The notes below the pieces were generated by a model. The model saw only the letters and a list, made by a program, of their open reading frames with translations. It was not told where the DNA came from and searched no databases. DNA of 64,000 nt, from contig CM070562.1 of assembly GCA_036346405.1 (NCBI GenBank), positions 104,856,999-104,920,998 on the forward strand. The letters are read 5' to 3'. The stretch's first letter is position 1. Each line of letters begins with the position of its first letter. Both the position numbers and the translations under genes were made by a program. Source of the DNA: Phyllostachys edulis (lineage: Eukaryota; Streptophyta; Magnoliopsida; Poales; Poaceae). Below are positions 47,119 through 60,287 of this stretch, piece by piece.

Positions 47119-48168
47119 GCCAAAAACTCGGCATGTGGTACAAGTATTTTGACTCCTACATGTTGTAGATTGGTTACAGGCGATGTGAGTATGACTATTG
47201 TGTTTATGTTTGACGTCTTGATGATGGTTTATTTATTTTTCTGCTGCTATATGTGGATGACATGCTAATTGTTGCAAAGCACATGTATGTTGATATTAGT
47301 TTGAAGGGTTTGCTAAGTCGGAAATTTGGTATGAAAGACTTAGGGGCAACAAAGAAAATTTTGGGCATAGAAATACACAAGGATGGAAGCTCGAGAAGAC
47401 TGTGGTTGTCTCAGCAGGAGTATGTTGAGAAAGTCTTGGAGCGATTTGATATGAGTAAGACCAATCTAATAAGTACTCCATTGGCATAACACTTTAAACT
47501 TTCTTCTGAATTTTGTCTTGGATCAGACAAAGAATTTGAAGAGATGGCAAAGGGCCTAATTTGGCGTATGTTGTTAGCCAAGTCAGCAAGTTTATGGTGA
47601 AACCAGGAAAGCGGGACTATGGGGCAGTTAAGTGGATATTCAGGTACTTGAGAGGTACAGCAAAGTATGGTATTATTTTTCACGGACAACAAGGTAATTC
47701 TTTCGTTGTTAGATATGTTGATTTAGACTATGCCGGTGATTTGGATAATAGGAGGCCTGCTACATGGTATATTTTTACTTTAGGTGGAGGGCCTATATAT
47801 TGGAAGTCATCAATTCAGTCTATTGTTGCATTATCTACAAATGAGGCAGAGTACGTGGCTATGGTTGAAGCTGCGAAGGAAGCGTTATGGCTTGCAGGAT
47901 TAGTGATGGAACTATGTGTTGAGTAAGGTGGAATTCAGGTGCATTGTAATAGTCAGAGTGCAATTTATTTGACCAAGAATTAAGTGTATCATACCAGGAC
48001 GAAGCACATTCATGCAACGTATCATAGGATCAGGGAGTTGACTAACTCTGGTGAGATTGATTTGATGAAGGTACACACCGATGATAATGCTGCAGATATG
48101 TTGACCAAAGTCGTCACCCCCAACAAGTTTGAGCATTTCCTCGACTTGTTAGGAGTCACACTTTGCTA
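47119..48168 (+). pseudogene. Copia 2 reverse transcriptase (C-terminal half) and RNase H
   Basis: From about 47125: WYKYFDSYM, LLLYVDDMLIVAKH (catalytic YVDD intact), FGMKDLGATKKILGIEI and RLWLSQQEYVEKVLERF. RNase H follows with VRYVDLDYAGDLDNRRP, STNEAEYVAMVEAAKEALW, HCNSQSAIYL and TKHIHATYHRIREL, ending LLGVTLC at 48168. Frameshifts lie near 47200-47250 and 47490-47560, and there is a TAA after LTKN. In the RNase H, YVDLDYAGD replaces the usual YSDSDYAGD; the catalytic Asp is kept. Confidence 0.93.
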
Positions 48169-48234
48169 AGTAAGGCGGTTACCCCCATCCCATGGATGCG
48201 CGAGGAGTGTTAAATCATTCTCTTGTTTTTCTTC

Positions 48235-48638
48235 AAGGTGGAGATTTGTTGTGTATGGTTTATATATAACAAGGTGAAAGGAAGTAGATGTGTCTGACAA
48301 GCGGAAACGTAGTGTACATTTTCTAGACACAGCCCTATAGGGGGAGACACAGTTATGTATGGTTACGAAATATTATGGGCTGTGAGGTGTGGGGGCGAAG
48401 GCCCCCGTTGCACGGATTAAGAGCCCGAGTTGAACATGTAATCGGCTATAAATATATAGCGCTGGCCTCTTGTAACCCTAATCGTAAGAAAAGAAAGAAT
48501 CTCCTCGTACGGACAGCACCGCCACGATTTGACCCCTGAGGACGTAGGCTTTGCCGAACCTCATAAACTAATTCGTATATCTCTTGTGTGCTTGCAGCGA
48601 CTGTTCTCTTGCGCAAAGGGTTGTCGCTGGTTTCAACA
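48235..48638 (+). repeat. PPT and 3' LTR of Copia 2
   Basis: PPT AAGGTGGAGATT at 48235-48246, LTR 48247-48638 (392 bp) starting TGTTGTGTATGG and ending GGTTTCAACA. CTATAAATATAT at about 48450 is a likely TATA box. The TSD aaacc follows. Confidence 0.92.
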
Positions 48639-48789
48639 AAACCTGCGGAGCTGAGCAGGGGAGGATGAAGATTGGTCCCAGGGTAAGATCAAATAGAAGA
48701 AGAAAAGGAGAGCAAAGAAAGCAAACGTCACATGTGTGATGGCGAAATTTATTTGGCTATGCATTAAAGAGATCCTTATGTGAAGCAAT

Positions 48790-48990
48790 GTTCCTATTTC
48801 TATAGATGATCTGCATTCAAATTGGCTTGGCAAAGGGGGTGTTAATAACTATCACGTTGATTTATTTAGTTTTGCAGCTGTGGCTTTGGTTCTCTGGAAT
48901 ATCAGGAACAAAGGAGCTATTGAGAGGATGTTTCCTAGACAACCTACCGAAGTCGTTTTCAAACTTGTTTCTTGCTTGATTCCACAGAAC
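48790..48990 (+). pseudogene. LINE RT C-terminal fragment
   Basis: The plus-strand frame reads FAAVALVLWNIRNKGAIERMF then PTEVVFKLVSCL, matching the ..CWAIWKTRN...F.. and P..... tail that follows the zf-RVT domain of plant LINEs. Stops surround it. It lies just downstream of the LysM gene's 3' end. Confidence 0.65.
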
Positions 48991-48999
48991 TCAAGTGCA

Positions 49000-49413
49000 A
49001 TCAGTTGAGCTTGAGCGCACACTGAGGAATTTCTTTTCTGAAGCCGGCGAAGAAGGCCTCAAGAAAAGGAGCATGTCCATGGCGGCTCTAGAAAGAAAAA
49101 TGTGATCAAGACGGGGGATAAAATGCACTTCATGGATAGTCCGTAGAGAACAGCAGGCATGTACCTATTTCCACTGTTCCACATCACAGCAGAATCATCG
49201 TTCAGTGCAAATGCTGCAAAGCTATCTTCGGGGATGCTGCTTAGATACAACAGCTAAGAAATCTCACGAGATAAAGTCACAGTAATGATACCCCTAGAAA
49301 GATGCGGAGCTTCAAAAACATCGCCATTATGATATTGTCCACTTGCCTGCCTAAACGAGGTTTCCAGTTTACAGTTACTACAGAATACAACTAAGAATTC
49401 TTCACATCGTGAT
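49000..49413 (-). other. Probable 3' UTR and downstream region of the LysM receptor gene
   Basis: Non-coding stretch after the stop codon at 49414. No clear polyA signal can be singled out. Confidence 0.4.
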
Positions 49414-52400
49414 TCACATCTGCAAGTAGCAAAGTAGGCAAAAAATGAAACTGGATAGGATTTGATGTGGTTTGGTCATCAGGGGTGCCTCTGAAACGCT
49501 TCCAGCAGAGCCATGTGCTGGAGAAACTTTTGGGAGTGTGAAGGACCCTCCTTGCACCGATGATGAGCTTGGTGTTGGAATGGCACCACCTGCTCCTGCA
49601 GGTGCTGGTGCAGATAACGGAGGAAGATACGTCGAATCACGGTTCACTGTGGTAGGTGGTTCCGTGAGTGGAGGAAATTGACGCGGTCCTGCGTGAACGA
49701 ACAATCAGAACATGAGATAGATCAAAGTAAAATCGGCTATTCTGACAAAATGAGCAAAATTAGAGAACATACAATCATAAACAAAACAAGGTGTATTGTT
49801 CCCGGTGTTTAAATTTTTAAGACCTTGCCAGGTTTACTGTTGAGTAATCTGATTTTTTTAGTTAAAGCTTTACTGTATTCATTCAGAAATTAGAGAGCAT
49901 GTAATCATAAGCAAATTTTAAATTTTAATGACCTTGCCAGGTGTACTGTTGAGTAATCTGAATTTTCCTCTAGGGTTAAAGCTCTACTGTATTCATTAAG
50001 AAAGTATAGTGTCGGTTACTTCAACAATGCATTTCCAACTAATCAGGGAGAGTGCAACAGAAATTGTGAACATATGTATATGCAAACATTAAATGTAGTG
50101 CAGGAACACTTGCTTCTTTGCATGTATAGATAGATTACGATGATACAGTTTGCACTTTGCAGTGGATGCTTTCAAAGGGCAGTGACAGATGAATAGAGTT
50201 TTTAGATTTAGAACGTGAAATGCATGCCTTGCCTAATCGAAAACCTACAATGCTAATAGTTTGTGCAGATTCTAAAAGAAAGCAATGGAATGCTATCACT
50301 GCATTGAAAGCCAATTATGTAGAGAGAGGATTACAGCAACAATAATTACCTGGGCATCTGGGTTGAAGACCGGTGTTTAGCCTGTGAAGAAAAAGTAAGA
50401 TGTAATAATCTTGATTCGAGAAAGTAAGGATAAAATGAAAGACATCGGGCAACATGTTGCTTACGAAGTGGTAATTGATCCATTAACGAAACCTCCATAG
50501 CTGCAAGAAGAAACATTGCAGCCTGCACTGATGGGATGGGTGCTCACATTGCCAAGCATCACATTGCTGTTACGACACTGCATGCTTGAGCATGATCCTG
50601 ACAATGAAGCTGGTGTGCAATATAAACTGGTACAGAACAGAAGACAGGGATTATGATCCAAGAATAGTTCCAGCAGTAATACAGCTTTAAACAGAAAAAA
50701 GTAAGAGCTGAAATTTACTTGAGATTGCCTGGGCCACAACTACACTGCACACAGTTTCCAGCAGTAAGTGCATAGGTCCCATTTGCCACAAGCAATCCAT
50801 GGTCTGAAGCAGAGTTTGGAAATGTAGATGCACATGCTAGACACAGAAATAAACAATCATTATGAGATAAATTGTAGGCAAATGCTGATGTTTAGAGAAG
50901 AGCAAAAAAAATGTTGTTCAGTTGTGGCGTCACAGAATTAGCAATTGACAAAAGATAGAACCCATAATAACAGAGATCTGTCACTGAAGAATTGATCCGT
51001 CTGCACAATATGCTGCTTATGCCATCTTACTGGATACACAATTTTCAACCTCAAAGATTGAATGAAAAGGAATAACTTAACGGTTCAACATATAGAACAA
51101 TGCGCAAGTTATGCTAGCTTACTGAGTAAAACTCGATATCAAAACCAAAAGCAAAGTTGCTTGATTTAAAAACAAGAAAACAAGCAGCATATGCTACTAT
51201 TCCCGCCGTGGATCAATCAAATGGCAATTAAAACAGCCACATTCCACTGACATGCTACTACTACTTTGCTTGTGAATTAGTTTTTTCATAACATAACACA
51301 ATGGCCAGGTCGACTACTAAGCACATGTGCACAGCTTTAACTCAAAACCACGCATTGCAATGAACCACATTATGACTACCGCATGATATATCCAGCCATT
51401 AACTCCAAATGTATGCCTTCCCGGCTTCCCCCACACTGTGACAGCACCTGAAAGTACCAAATAGAAACTCCATTGTCCGATAATGCCATAATTAGATAAC
51501 TCCCAGAGGGAACAGACGCACATTGTGGTTCTACGCAGAACATTGAGCTCATTCCATACTACAATCCTTTCCAACACCAAGCACAAACATTGGCGTTTAG
51601 GCCACCGTAGATCCGGCAAACACGGTAAACAGATGAAGTAAGACGATCTAGTATTCTAGTAACCAATATCACCTGTTACTCTATTACTGACAGAGAAACA
51701 ACTAAAACCATCCTTAGAAAAGAGAAATCTTACGGTATATTCTACTGGTAGTATAAATCAAATCTGACTATTAATTTGTTAAGGGTATGATAGATTTTTC
51801 TTTGTATTTATAATTTTTCGTGAGAGTATTATGGATTTTTGCATATTAAATTGAATGTACCGTAAAAAAGCTCATAGAAAAAGTGCCTTACAAGAAAGAG
51901 GCAATTATAACATAGAGTAAGTGTGTAATGAGACTCAAAGAGTTTGCTTGGTTGCTTCTCATGGATAGATTAAACACCAAGGACATGCTGCTTAGGAGGC
52001 ATTATAACATGGAGGATGATGATCAATATTATATCCTGTGCCGAAACAGTGAAGAGGAAACAATTAATCAATTATTTTTTACTGCAACTTCAGCACCTCC
52101 TGTTAGAGTATCATCGGCTTAAATTGGGACAATGTAGATCATGTCCAATTAAAGGTAGAAAGAACAAGAGGACTCTTTAACTCTAGGTTCTACATGATAT
52201 ATATACCGTAGGGTCTCCTCTACTGTTCGCAGTCGAAAAAAGAAAGGGCCAATTTGATATTGCTTATACCTGGCAATGGGATCGTGAGAATGTCGCCCGG
52301 CGCGGCGACGGGGCTACCCATGGCGTTCACATTCATGATATCCGTGACGGTGGTCTCGTAGCTGGCGGCGATGGCGGGCACGGTGTCGCCTACCTGCACG

Positions 52401-52948
52401 ACGTAGGAGAGGTACACGGCGGGCAGGTTGTTGTCGGAGGAGTTGAAGCAGACGCAGGGCAGCGGGATGACCAGCTGCTGGCCGGCGTCGAGCGGCGCGT
52501 CGGGGTCCGCGGAGGCGAGGCCGTTAGCGTTGCGGATCTGGTCGGCGGATGCGAGCCCCGCGAAGACGCCGTCGGCTACGGTGGTGAGCGTGTCGGCGGG
52601 GCGCGCAGCGTAGCGGACGGAGACGGACTTCCGGACGCCGTCGGCGCAGGCGCAGCGGGTGGGGACGCGGACGAAGAGCCCCATGGGGAGGATGCGGTGA
52701 GCCGCCCCGGGCGCCGCGAAGTCGATCGCGTTGACCGCGAGCAGCGCCGCCGGGTCGGCGCCAAAGAGCGCGGCCACCTCGGACACCTTCATGTCGGCAT
52801 AGAGCGTGTAGCCCAGCAGTGCCGGGCACGAGTCCGATCCCGAGCACGGCTCGATCGTCGTCTTCGCCTCCGCGCCACGCGGCGACATCACCATCGCAAG
52901 CATCACGGCCGCCGCCGCCGCCGCCACGAAGCTAGACACCTCCCCCAT
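49414..52948 (-). CDS. LYP4/LYP6-like: LysM-domain GPI-anchored receptor (LYP4/LYP6 type), five exons
   Basis: Exons: 52948-52270, 50836-50719, 50626-50465, 50381-50350, 49688-49414. All introns have GT..AG ends, and the joined frame is 421 codons without a stop. A signal peptide (residues 1-28, ending GAEA) precedes KTTIEPCSGSDSCPALLGYTL. Three LysM segments follow (about residues 47-95, 108-160, 174-226), with CXC pairs CAC and CVC between. Then comes a Cys-rich region (CVQCSCGPG, CSSMQC, CNVSSCSY), a Pro/Ser-rich stretch, and a hydrophobic C-terminus ILSSFIFCLLCYLQM fitting a GPI signal. Rice LYP4 and LYP6 bind peptidoglycan and chitin at the cell surface and act with CERK1. The match to these is very strong; which of the two is not settled. 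Intron 1 is 1433 bp and holds a LINE fragment. The gene looks intact. Confidence 0.95.
51928..52122 (+). pseudogene. LINE zf-RVT fragment inside intron 1 of the LysM gene
   Basis: The plus-strand frame MRLKEFAWLLLMDRLNTKDM, LLRRHYNMEDDDQYYILC and EEETINQLFFTAT matches the zf-RVT domain of plant LINEs (WLL..RLNT.D.L..R........C.LC....ET..HLFF.C). The last Cys of the finger region is Thr. It is antisense to the host gene and carries no poly-A or TSD that I could see. Confidence 0.82.
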
Positions 52949-53900
52949 TCCCGATATGCTTCGGGCTGCGGAAGGGTGGGGTGCGAGCTTGAACTGTGTA
53001 GTGTGTGACCCCTGTGGGAGAGAACGGAGAAGCGCGGTATGCAGGCTGGGCTGAGCAGGAGAGATGGTGGCGTGGGCCGCATGTCAGTGGCGGAGTGGGA
53101 GGGGTGCGTCGGGGCCCGGGTGAGCAATGGCGGGAGGACGTGGTCGCGAGGGGTGTTTGCTTTTGGCAGCGCTGGGAATCTGTGCCAAGCCAGGGGAAGA
53201 GGGAAAGGTAGCAGAGGCAGAGGCAGCTGGTCTTTGCCATTGCCACTTGCTTGCTTTTCTATTAAGTCCATGTCTGGTGGGGTCGGTAAGTGTCCTTGGC
53301 CTACCTGTATGTGTGCGTGTATGGCTTCAGTGTGGTAGCTTAGTGCCGTTTCTTTTTTTAAAAGGGCATGGAAGTATGGAACCACGTAACGGTCGGGGAG
53401 GGGAGAGACGTGAGACGAGAGTGAGAGAGAGGTGGTGGCCCGCCGGCAGGTGGCATGAGGTTCAGCGGTGGCAGCGGCTCGGCTGAGCTGGGCCGCGTCA
53501 GGACAGGACGGCCTTGACTGCCGTGCTGACCGACCGATCACGCTCCCTTGACTCTTGTGGCTGAGTCTGAGTCTCAGCGTGAGTGGCGGACCTTTATCTC
53601 ATTTGCAAAACTCGGTAGGGATTGCGTGCGCACTTGTTCTCAGTCGGCTGCTGAGGAGCTCGATTACGTCGCTTCGGTCATGGCCCATTGCAGCCCAATC
53701 AGGTCGGCCTGGGCATGTTCCCACCCAGTCAAGTTAGGGCTGGTAACGACTGCCCGGTCTAGCTTTAGACAGAACGGCCTCTCCAAGCCCAAATGCAGCT
53801 CTCCACCTTTCGTTGCAGGCGCGGCAAGCGAGACACCAAATGGGCTGGGCATTTCTCCCGCGGATGTACAGGCTTGCCACTGCCGGTGGAGGCGCCCGCG
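52949..53900 (-). other. Upstream region of the LysM gene
   Basis: GC-rich near the gene (to about 53560) with many phantom frames on both strands, less so beyond. Probably 5' UTR and promoter. No TATA box could be identified. A stretch at 53737 starts tagggctgg, like a hAT end, but no partner was found. Confidence 0.5.
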
Positions 53901-53904
53901 GGAC

Positions 53905-56140
53905 GGATAATAGTTATATCATATTTGTTTTCATATATACGTATGCGGATATAAATATGGATACCCCGGACACGAATGCAGATGCGAATAATATCGGATA
54001 CGAATCGAAACGAATACGACCACAGATATTTTTTCGGAACATGAAAACCCCTTAAATTTCATGTCATAAATTAACAAAAACATATAACTAGTTTGTTTGA
54101 TGCAAACACTCATGAATTGTTCATATTTTCAACAACCACACATAACATTGGCACTAGCAAGGTGCATTAATTAGTTCATCACAAACATAACACTTAGTAT
54201 ACCACATTTAGCTCATAAGTCATAACTCACAAGTCAACATACATAAAACTTAGTTCACACTTAGCTCATCACACCTAGTTCATTCATGACATACATAGTT
54301 TAATAATGCCAAGAATCCAAGATATCATGTCTTAACAAGCAGCAGGCCAGCAGCATCTCGCTATGTCTTTACAAGCCTCCAATTTCGGCCCTGGAAAATG
54401 CATGAAAAGCATCAAATGTCATCTTTTCCTTCTTCTTGTAATGTTATGCAAAAGATCTAACAAAGATGATAGGACAGTTAAAGTATCATATTAAATGCAT
54501 GGAAGTTTTGGCAAATCTATCATACAAAAAAAAAACAATCTCCATTGTTGTAGACAAAATTGATCGGTTACAGTCGCACATTCACAACATATACAACTTA
54601 GTGGGTTGAAGGTAATCTTCACAAAAATGGCAATAAGCAAAGGCCAAAAGGTAGTGGAGGGAATACATAAGATATCAATGAGACATGCATATTAATCAAC
54701 AACAGAACATTTAATCATAGAAGATTTGTTGTCTTAATTTACTTTGTTGGTAGCAATAAAAATATAAGTGACCTGAATACATAACAACCAAATTAACTGA
54801 GATCACATGCGAAATTCCAACCATGAAATTTAGATCAAGTAACGATATCCCGTAACAATTTTAATCATTGAACAATTTCATTAGTCAATCCAGAAAATGA
54901 AACCACTACATCAGCATTCATACTACAATACAATACCACTACAAATCCATATCCATAAGCAAATTTTCAATTACCCAAAATGGTGTACTGGAAACTCTGC
55001 AAATTCTCAATCACTCTACGACCAGATTTTTACACACTTTGGAAAAAGATATACACTGTAATCTGCTTAGCTTCTACAACAAAATGGAATGAGTGAAGGG
55101 TACACAACAAATCAGTACAACTATATGCAAGTATGAAATTGAAACCAAGGCATTATGGTGCAGCATAAACATCCCGTCTACATACTACATGTTGCACGAT
55201 TCCAATCTTTCATGGACCCCAACATCACAACTAACACTGATTCTTTTACCTAATCCCCAAAGCCGGGGTGGCAAAACTAACACTGATTCATTTACCACTA
55301 CAAATCCATATCCGAAAACAACCTCATTAGCACTAGGAGCCCACAGAGTTGCTCAATCCATTGATTCATTGGCCATTGCTCAAGAATCAAGATCCTTTTA
55401 CTATTGACAAACATATCAAAAATCTATGCATGGCTGCATGCTTACCGGTGGTGACGAAGGCGCAGGGGAGCCGGCGGGGGACGAGCGAGATGACCAGCGA
55501 AGGCCGGTGAGGTGGTCAACGGTGAGGCAAGCTGGCTGCGAGGGGGAGCCGACGAAGGCGCAAGGGAGCCAGCGGAGACGGGTGAGATGACCGGCAGAGG
55601 CCGGTGAGGTGGCCGGTGGCGAAGCAAGCTGGCCGCGAAGAGGATCCGGTGGAGGCACTGCGGACGTGAGGGGGAGCCTGCGGGGGACAGGTAAGATGGC
55701 CGGCGGAGGCGGGCGAGGGGGCCGACGGCGAGGCGAGGGCGGCCTGAAGCCGTGACGGCGCGGCACGGCACCTGTGGAGACTGGACGTCTGGACTAGAGT
55801 AGCCGAGTGGCGGCATCGCCAGCGTGGCCCCTATGGGCTATGGAAGAACTGAAGAAGGAAGTCAAGAAGACAATAACCCTAAGTGCTAATTGACTAAGTG
55901 CCTAAGTGGACCGTGGTGGGCCAGCTGGTGAGTGGGCTGGGCTCAGGCTGTTCCGAAAATTCTGGATATTCGGACGTGCTCTTATCTGTATTCGTATCCG
56001 TATCCACCGGATATCATGCCTACCGTATTTGTTTCCGTTTCCGACAAAAAAATCTGAACCCGTGCCCAATCCGAGACAATCCGAATATGTTTACGTCCGT
56101 ATCGGACGGAAACTATCCGATCCGTTTTCACCCCTAATTA
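53905..56140. mobile_element. Non-autonomous hAT-like element with GC-rich cargo
   Basis: The right end on the minus strand reads TAGGGGTGAAAACGGATC, a standard plant hAT TIR. The left end has only the inner part (GGACGGATAATAG). Both subterminal zones (53905-54040 and 55940-56130) are full of GGATA / CGAAT / ATCCG motifs in inverted arrangement. The interior is AT-rich without genes, apart from a GC-rich block of about 390 bp (55440-55830) made of degenerate repeats (GGCCGGTGAGGTGG, AAGCTGGC). No TSD is visible because the left end is eroded. Confidence 0.65.
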
Positions 56141-57631
56141 CCGTGCCAGCGAGACATATGCCGCGCGAGATACCGAATTGGCGCTGCCGCGCGCCGGGCT
56201 GTAGCCTTCGAGAGGGGAGCTGAGGGAGGTATGGATAACGTGGGCTGGGCTGAGCTGTGCCGAGACTCCTCCCGTAGACCTCTTGGAAAAAAAATCCAGT
56301 AGGGAAGGGTCCCGGCACAGGAGCTATTCACCGCTCATCTGACCCTCGTGAATCCAACGACCGTGGAGAGAGCCTCACAGCGAATTTCCTTCTGGACCTC
56401 TTCCATATGTCACACTCTGGTCGTGGGCTATACAAGGCCTACAAAATCTGTGAAGTAGGGATAGCATTTCGATTGCAAATTAGCTTGCTTGCTCTTCTCA
56501 AAAAAGCAAAGGGGAAAAAACTTGCTTACCAGTAGAAATGGCAATCTTCAGTAGTACTCGTCGAACACCATTAGCGTAATTAGCACGCGCATCTCGATGT
56601 CTTCCCTTGAATTAATCTTGAAAACCAGGTTTTACTCCTGACGATACTACACTGCGTCATAAAATCTATGTACAAAGAGCACTTAATGTATGATGAGTCT
56701 GTCAAGTGTACGTTGCACTGGCTGGCCGTACTCGTACCACCAAATGTTTGACCCGTAGGCTAGCTTTTGGGGTGCATGCACCACCTGCGTCCTACGGCGC
56801 TAGACGCACGTACCGCGAGGCGCGCGGCAAGGGCCAGATGGGATCAGATGCTACGGCACCACCTGTGGCGAAAAGACCAGACACGAGAGGCAGGCAGGGA
56901 TACGAGGACGCGACCCCAAATTATAACATTTTTCTCCGTATTCGCATTCGCAGCCGTGGATGACGCCAAAGCAAGAGTACGCACGTAGTTGACTTGGATT
57001 CCACAGCAGGACGTAGCTCAAGCTGAAGAGATGCTCCAAAGGGTTGGAATCCTCGACGCATCGTGTGTACGTACGCCTGGTTCGTCGACCTCCGATCTCT
57101 ATGCATGGTTAACATTGGTAAAGTAAAAGAGTAAGCGCCTGAGTAAACGGCGATCGATCACAGTGCGGTTTTAGGTCTTGTTTCTGCGTGCATCGTCCAA
57201 TTAGCGCACTGTTATAGGCTTGGACAGGGCGAGGGGACAAGGTATGGGCGGCACGGATGGAGGCGATCAAGCGCGTCCCATCGGAGCGGCAGCATCCCGA
57301 TCAAATCACCCAGACTGGTCTGCGTGCAATGCGGGGCCGGCACTGTGCCTGACGCTACGTTATTTGGATGCCTTGCTCGTGAGTACTCCATATAGTATCC
57401 ATCCTCTCGCTACTATAGTGTGCTAGTACTGTACTTCCCTTGCTGTCTCCTTTCCCTCCTAGCTAGATAGATACGTGTGTATAGGTAGATAACGCATGCG
57501 GCAGATCGATAGGTCCACACAACCAAAGCGTGCACCTTACCTTCTCTTTCAAATAAGTACAAGCTAGCTCTGCGTATAATCTTACATGTTTAATTGCTTG
57601 TACAGTATCTGATAATCAATATTGCTACGTA
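56141..57631. other. Intergenic DNA, nothing recognised
   Basis: Mixed composition, several short frames without family features. No terminal repeats or tandem arrays noted. Confidence 0.5.
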
Positions 57632-57704
57632 CTCTCTCCTTTCTTAAATACTTGACGTCCTACAAGAAAGGAATAGATTTGTCAACGTAAAGAAACAGAG
57701 GGAG
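57632..57704. mobile_element. Tiny Stowaway-like MITE
   Basis: Inverted ends CTCTCTCCTTTCTTAAAT and (minus strand) CTCCCTCTGTTTCTTTAC, flanked on both sides by TA (57630-57631 and 57705-57706). CTCCCTCYGTTTC with a TA TSD is the Stowaway signature. At 73 bp it is a shortened copy. Confidence 0.8.
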
Positions 57705-57712
57705 TATATCAC

Positions 57713-60287
57713 CATACTCCAGCAACAACCGATCAACAAAGCTGTATAACTATGTCACTCCCTTGGGAGGACAAAGCCACTATTGCAGCACACACAGAAG
57801 TGTTCTCATCTCTCTCAAAAACATCTCTCAAACCCTAGCCCCTCCTCTCTTCACTTTCTCTAAATTTTTACATTATGGTTCATTGGCTTAGATGGGTGTG
57901 CAAATCCTGCACGATCCTCTTATATAGTGAAAGCCAGGTCTAGAGAGAAAATTCTAACAGGCACCCGTGAAGCCCATACACAAATGGGTCTCACTCACAC
58001 ATACTTCTCAAAGCGTTGTCTTTATCTTTAGCTCCATTAGGCCAAATATATCATGTTTTGCCCTCCATAGAGTATACTTAAACTAATCCACTTAGGCGAC
58101 CGCCATGGTTTCACACACCACCACTTTTTCGGTATTGGACAATTTATCAAAATGCCCCTCTACCGACCTTTTCTGATTCCTTCACATTGAAGCATCATCC
58201 ATGCTTTGCCGTCATCAACATGGCCCCAATAACTTCCCGCCAAGCCTCTGACACATCCGGATCACACCGAGGGACATGGGCCCTTTTGCAAACAGGCCCA
58301 TGTCACTTGGTGCACCACATGCCTAAGTACCAAGCACTATGAGTGCATCTAGCTTCCCTGACTGTTTTGGACATCAGCTCCTCCCTGAGCCTAGTCCCGG
58401 TCCACCTTGACATTACCCGTCATGTCCATCACCGGAAGCTCCCGCTTTGGTTCCTTGTATTCTCGGATTGTAACCACCCTGGTAGCCTCGGTCATCTTTC
58501 AGCGGTACCTTGATCATTATGGACATTATCTCTCCTAGCTTAGTCCTGTCCAACTCATCATGACGTAGTTCTGAAGTCCAACAACCAACACCGACAACCA
58601 AACCGTCATGTAGCACTGTACAGCACACAAAATCATCAATTCACACGATTGATGAGTCAATAACACATACCTTCAAAGATTTGCTTCTTGAAGCATCACT
58701 TTAGTTGAAAAGGTCTTTCCTCAAACTTTACCTTCTATAGTTCTTGTCCATCTTGCACATTGTTTGAGTCGAACCATCTCACCAGATATTCATGGTCGTT
58801 CTGGATCTTGGTTCTCCTAACCAAGTCTTGGTCCTCCTCAGTTTTGACCATAATTGATTCCAAGTCACCTACACAACAATAGACCAAACAACAATTTCCG
58901 AGCACAAGTTCTCACAACCAGACCCGCATTAGTCCAAAAATGCAATACACTGACATTTTCCATGACCCTAGGTCAAAACCCCAAAATTAGCACAACTCAC
59001 TGTGCTGAAGCTGTCATGGCTGGTCAGACCGCCACCCCTTAGTCGATCAAACCACCAGCCCTTTGGCCAGTCATACCGCACCTGGCCGGTCTGACCACTA
59101 GCCCTGGTAATAAGGGACCAATTAGACAACCAACTAGTGGCCAATTAGACCGCTTCCTAATTTCAGAAAACACAATATCTGAACTTTTCAGCAAAACTCT
59201 ATCTAGTTTCGCGTTTAGTCTCCATTTTCAATGACACCTGGTGGACCTAAATACTCACACAAATGTTTGGTGCCCATTCCTCAAAAGTTCTCACCGCCGG
59301 TCCGACTGCCACCCCTAGCCGGTCAAACCACCCGGACTCAGACAGTTTTCCACCCTACAGCGCTAGTCAGATCGTCACCATCTGACAATCAGGCCGACAA
59401 CTTTGCTAAATCGAGAGTTTCTCCCTAAACGCGTCGACACCTATGCCCATTTTTCAACACAGATTAAGACTATACACATTAGGACTAGACACATGGTCTC
59501 GACAACGGCAGCAATACTAAGTGGGGAAAACATGCCTATACTTGTACCACAGCTGCAGTAAAATTAATACGTACGTGCTCGAACGTGACCGGTATGTACC
59601 TGCCTAGCTAGCTGCTATGAACTAGGCATCACATTCAGCGATATGATGACAATATACACTTAATTCAAAGTTTCCTATAATTACGGAAGAAGGAAGCCTA
59701 CTGCATGGTCTTGAAATCAGTGATACAATCACGCGGCATACATGCAAGGAAAAACTGGGCACAAGCTAGAAGCTACTATATATCCAGTGTAGTACTGTAC
59801 GCATCTGACTGCCTCTTCTACAAGCATGCAATGAGGCGACACAGTCTTGACTCAGAACTTGACCACCTTTGCACACTGCGAGGCATCTTAACTCACGGTC
59901 AGAGCTAGTGAACACACGAAGTCACGCACAGCGGCACACACCATCTCGTGTCTTAGGGCACAGGTGCATACGCGCACACAGAGACACACGTACCATTTCG
60001 TATTTCTCGATCTACCGGTTCTTTTAGCTGGTCAAGCCGTCACACCAAGGTTAAACGTACAAGCAACATACTGCCCAGCAATTGCAAGATACAGGGTCTG
60101 ATGTGCAGCAGGAGACGATGATATTAAAAATGGACAAAAAGGGGTCTGCATATACATATGCATGCATCGGAAACTGAAAAGGATCAAACGGCATTTTAAA
60201 TAAAAGAAAATTTTATTTTGCAGCGTATAGGAGCAAGGACGTCCTCGGATCAGCAGATGTGTAATTTGTCTCATCTACCCAGCCGAG
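57713..60287. other. Gene-poor DNA with GGTCTGACC-type repeats
   Basis: No gene recognised. 59015-59400 has at least six degenerate copies of a segment with GGTCAGACCGCCAC or GGTCTGACCAC. 58255-58310 contains an inverted repeat, gacatgggccc..gggcccatgtc-like (gacatgggcccttttgcaaa / caggcccatgtc). Such text occurs in grass retroelements, but I cannot name the family. Confidence 0.45.

Noticed and set aside
51317..51619. 100-codon minus-strand frame in intron 1 of the LysM gene
   Set aside because: No family features; splice sites of the receptor skip it and the joined receptor frame is complete without it.
53737..53900. Possible separate hAT end starting tagggctgg
   Set aside because: No inverted partner and no 8-bp TSD could be found, and the text behind it lacks subterminal repeats.
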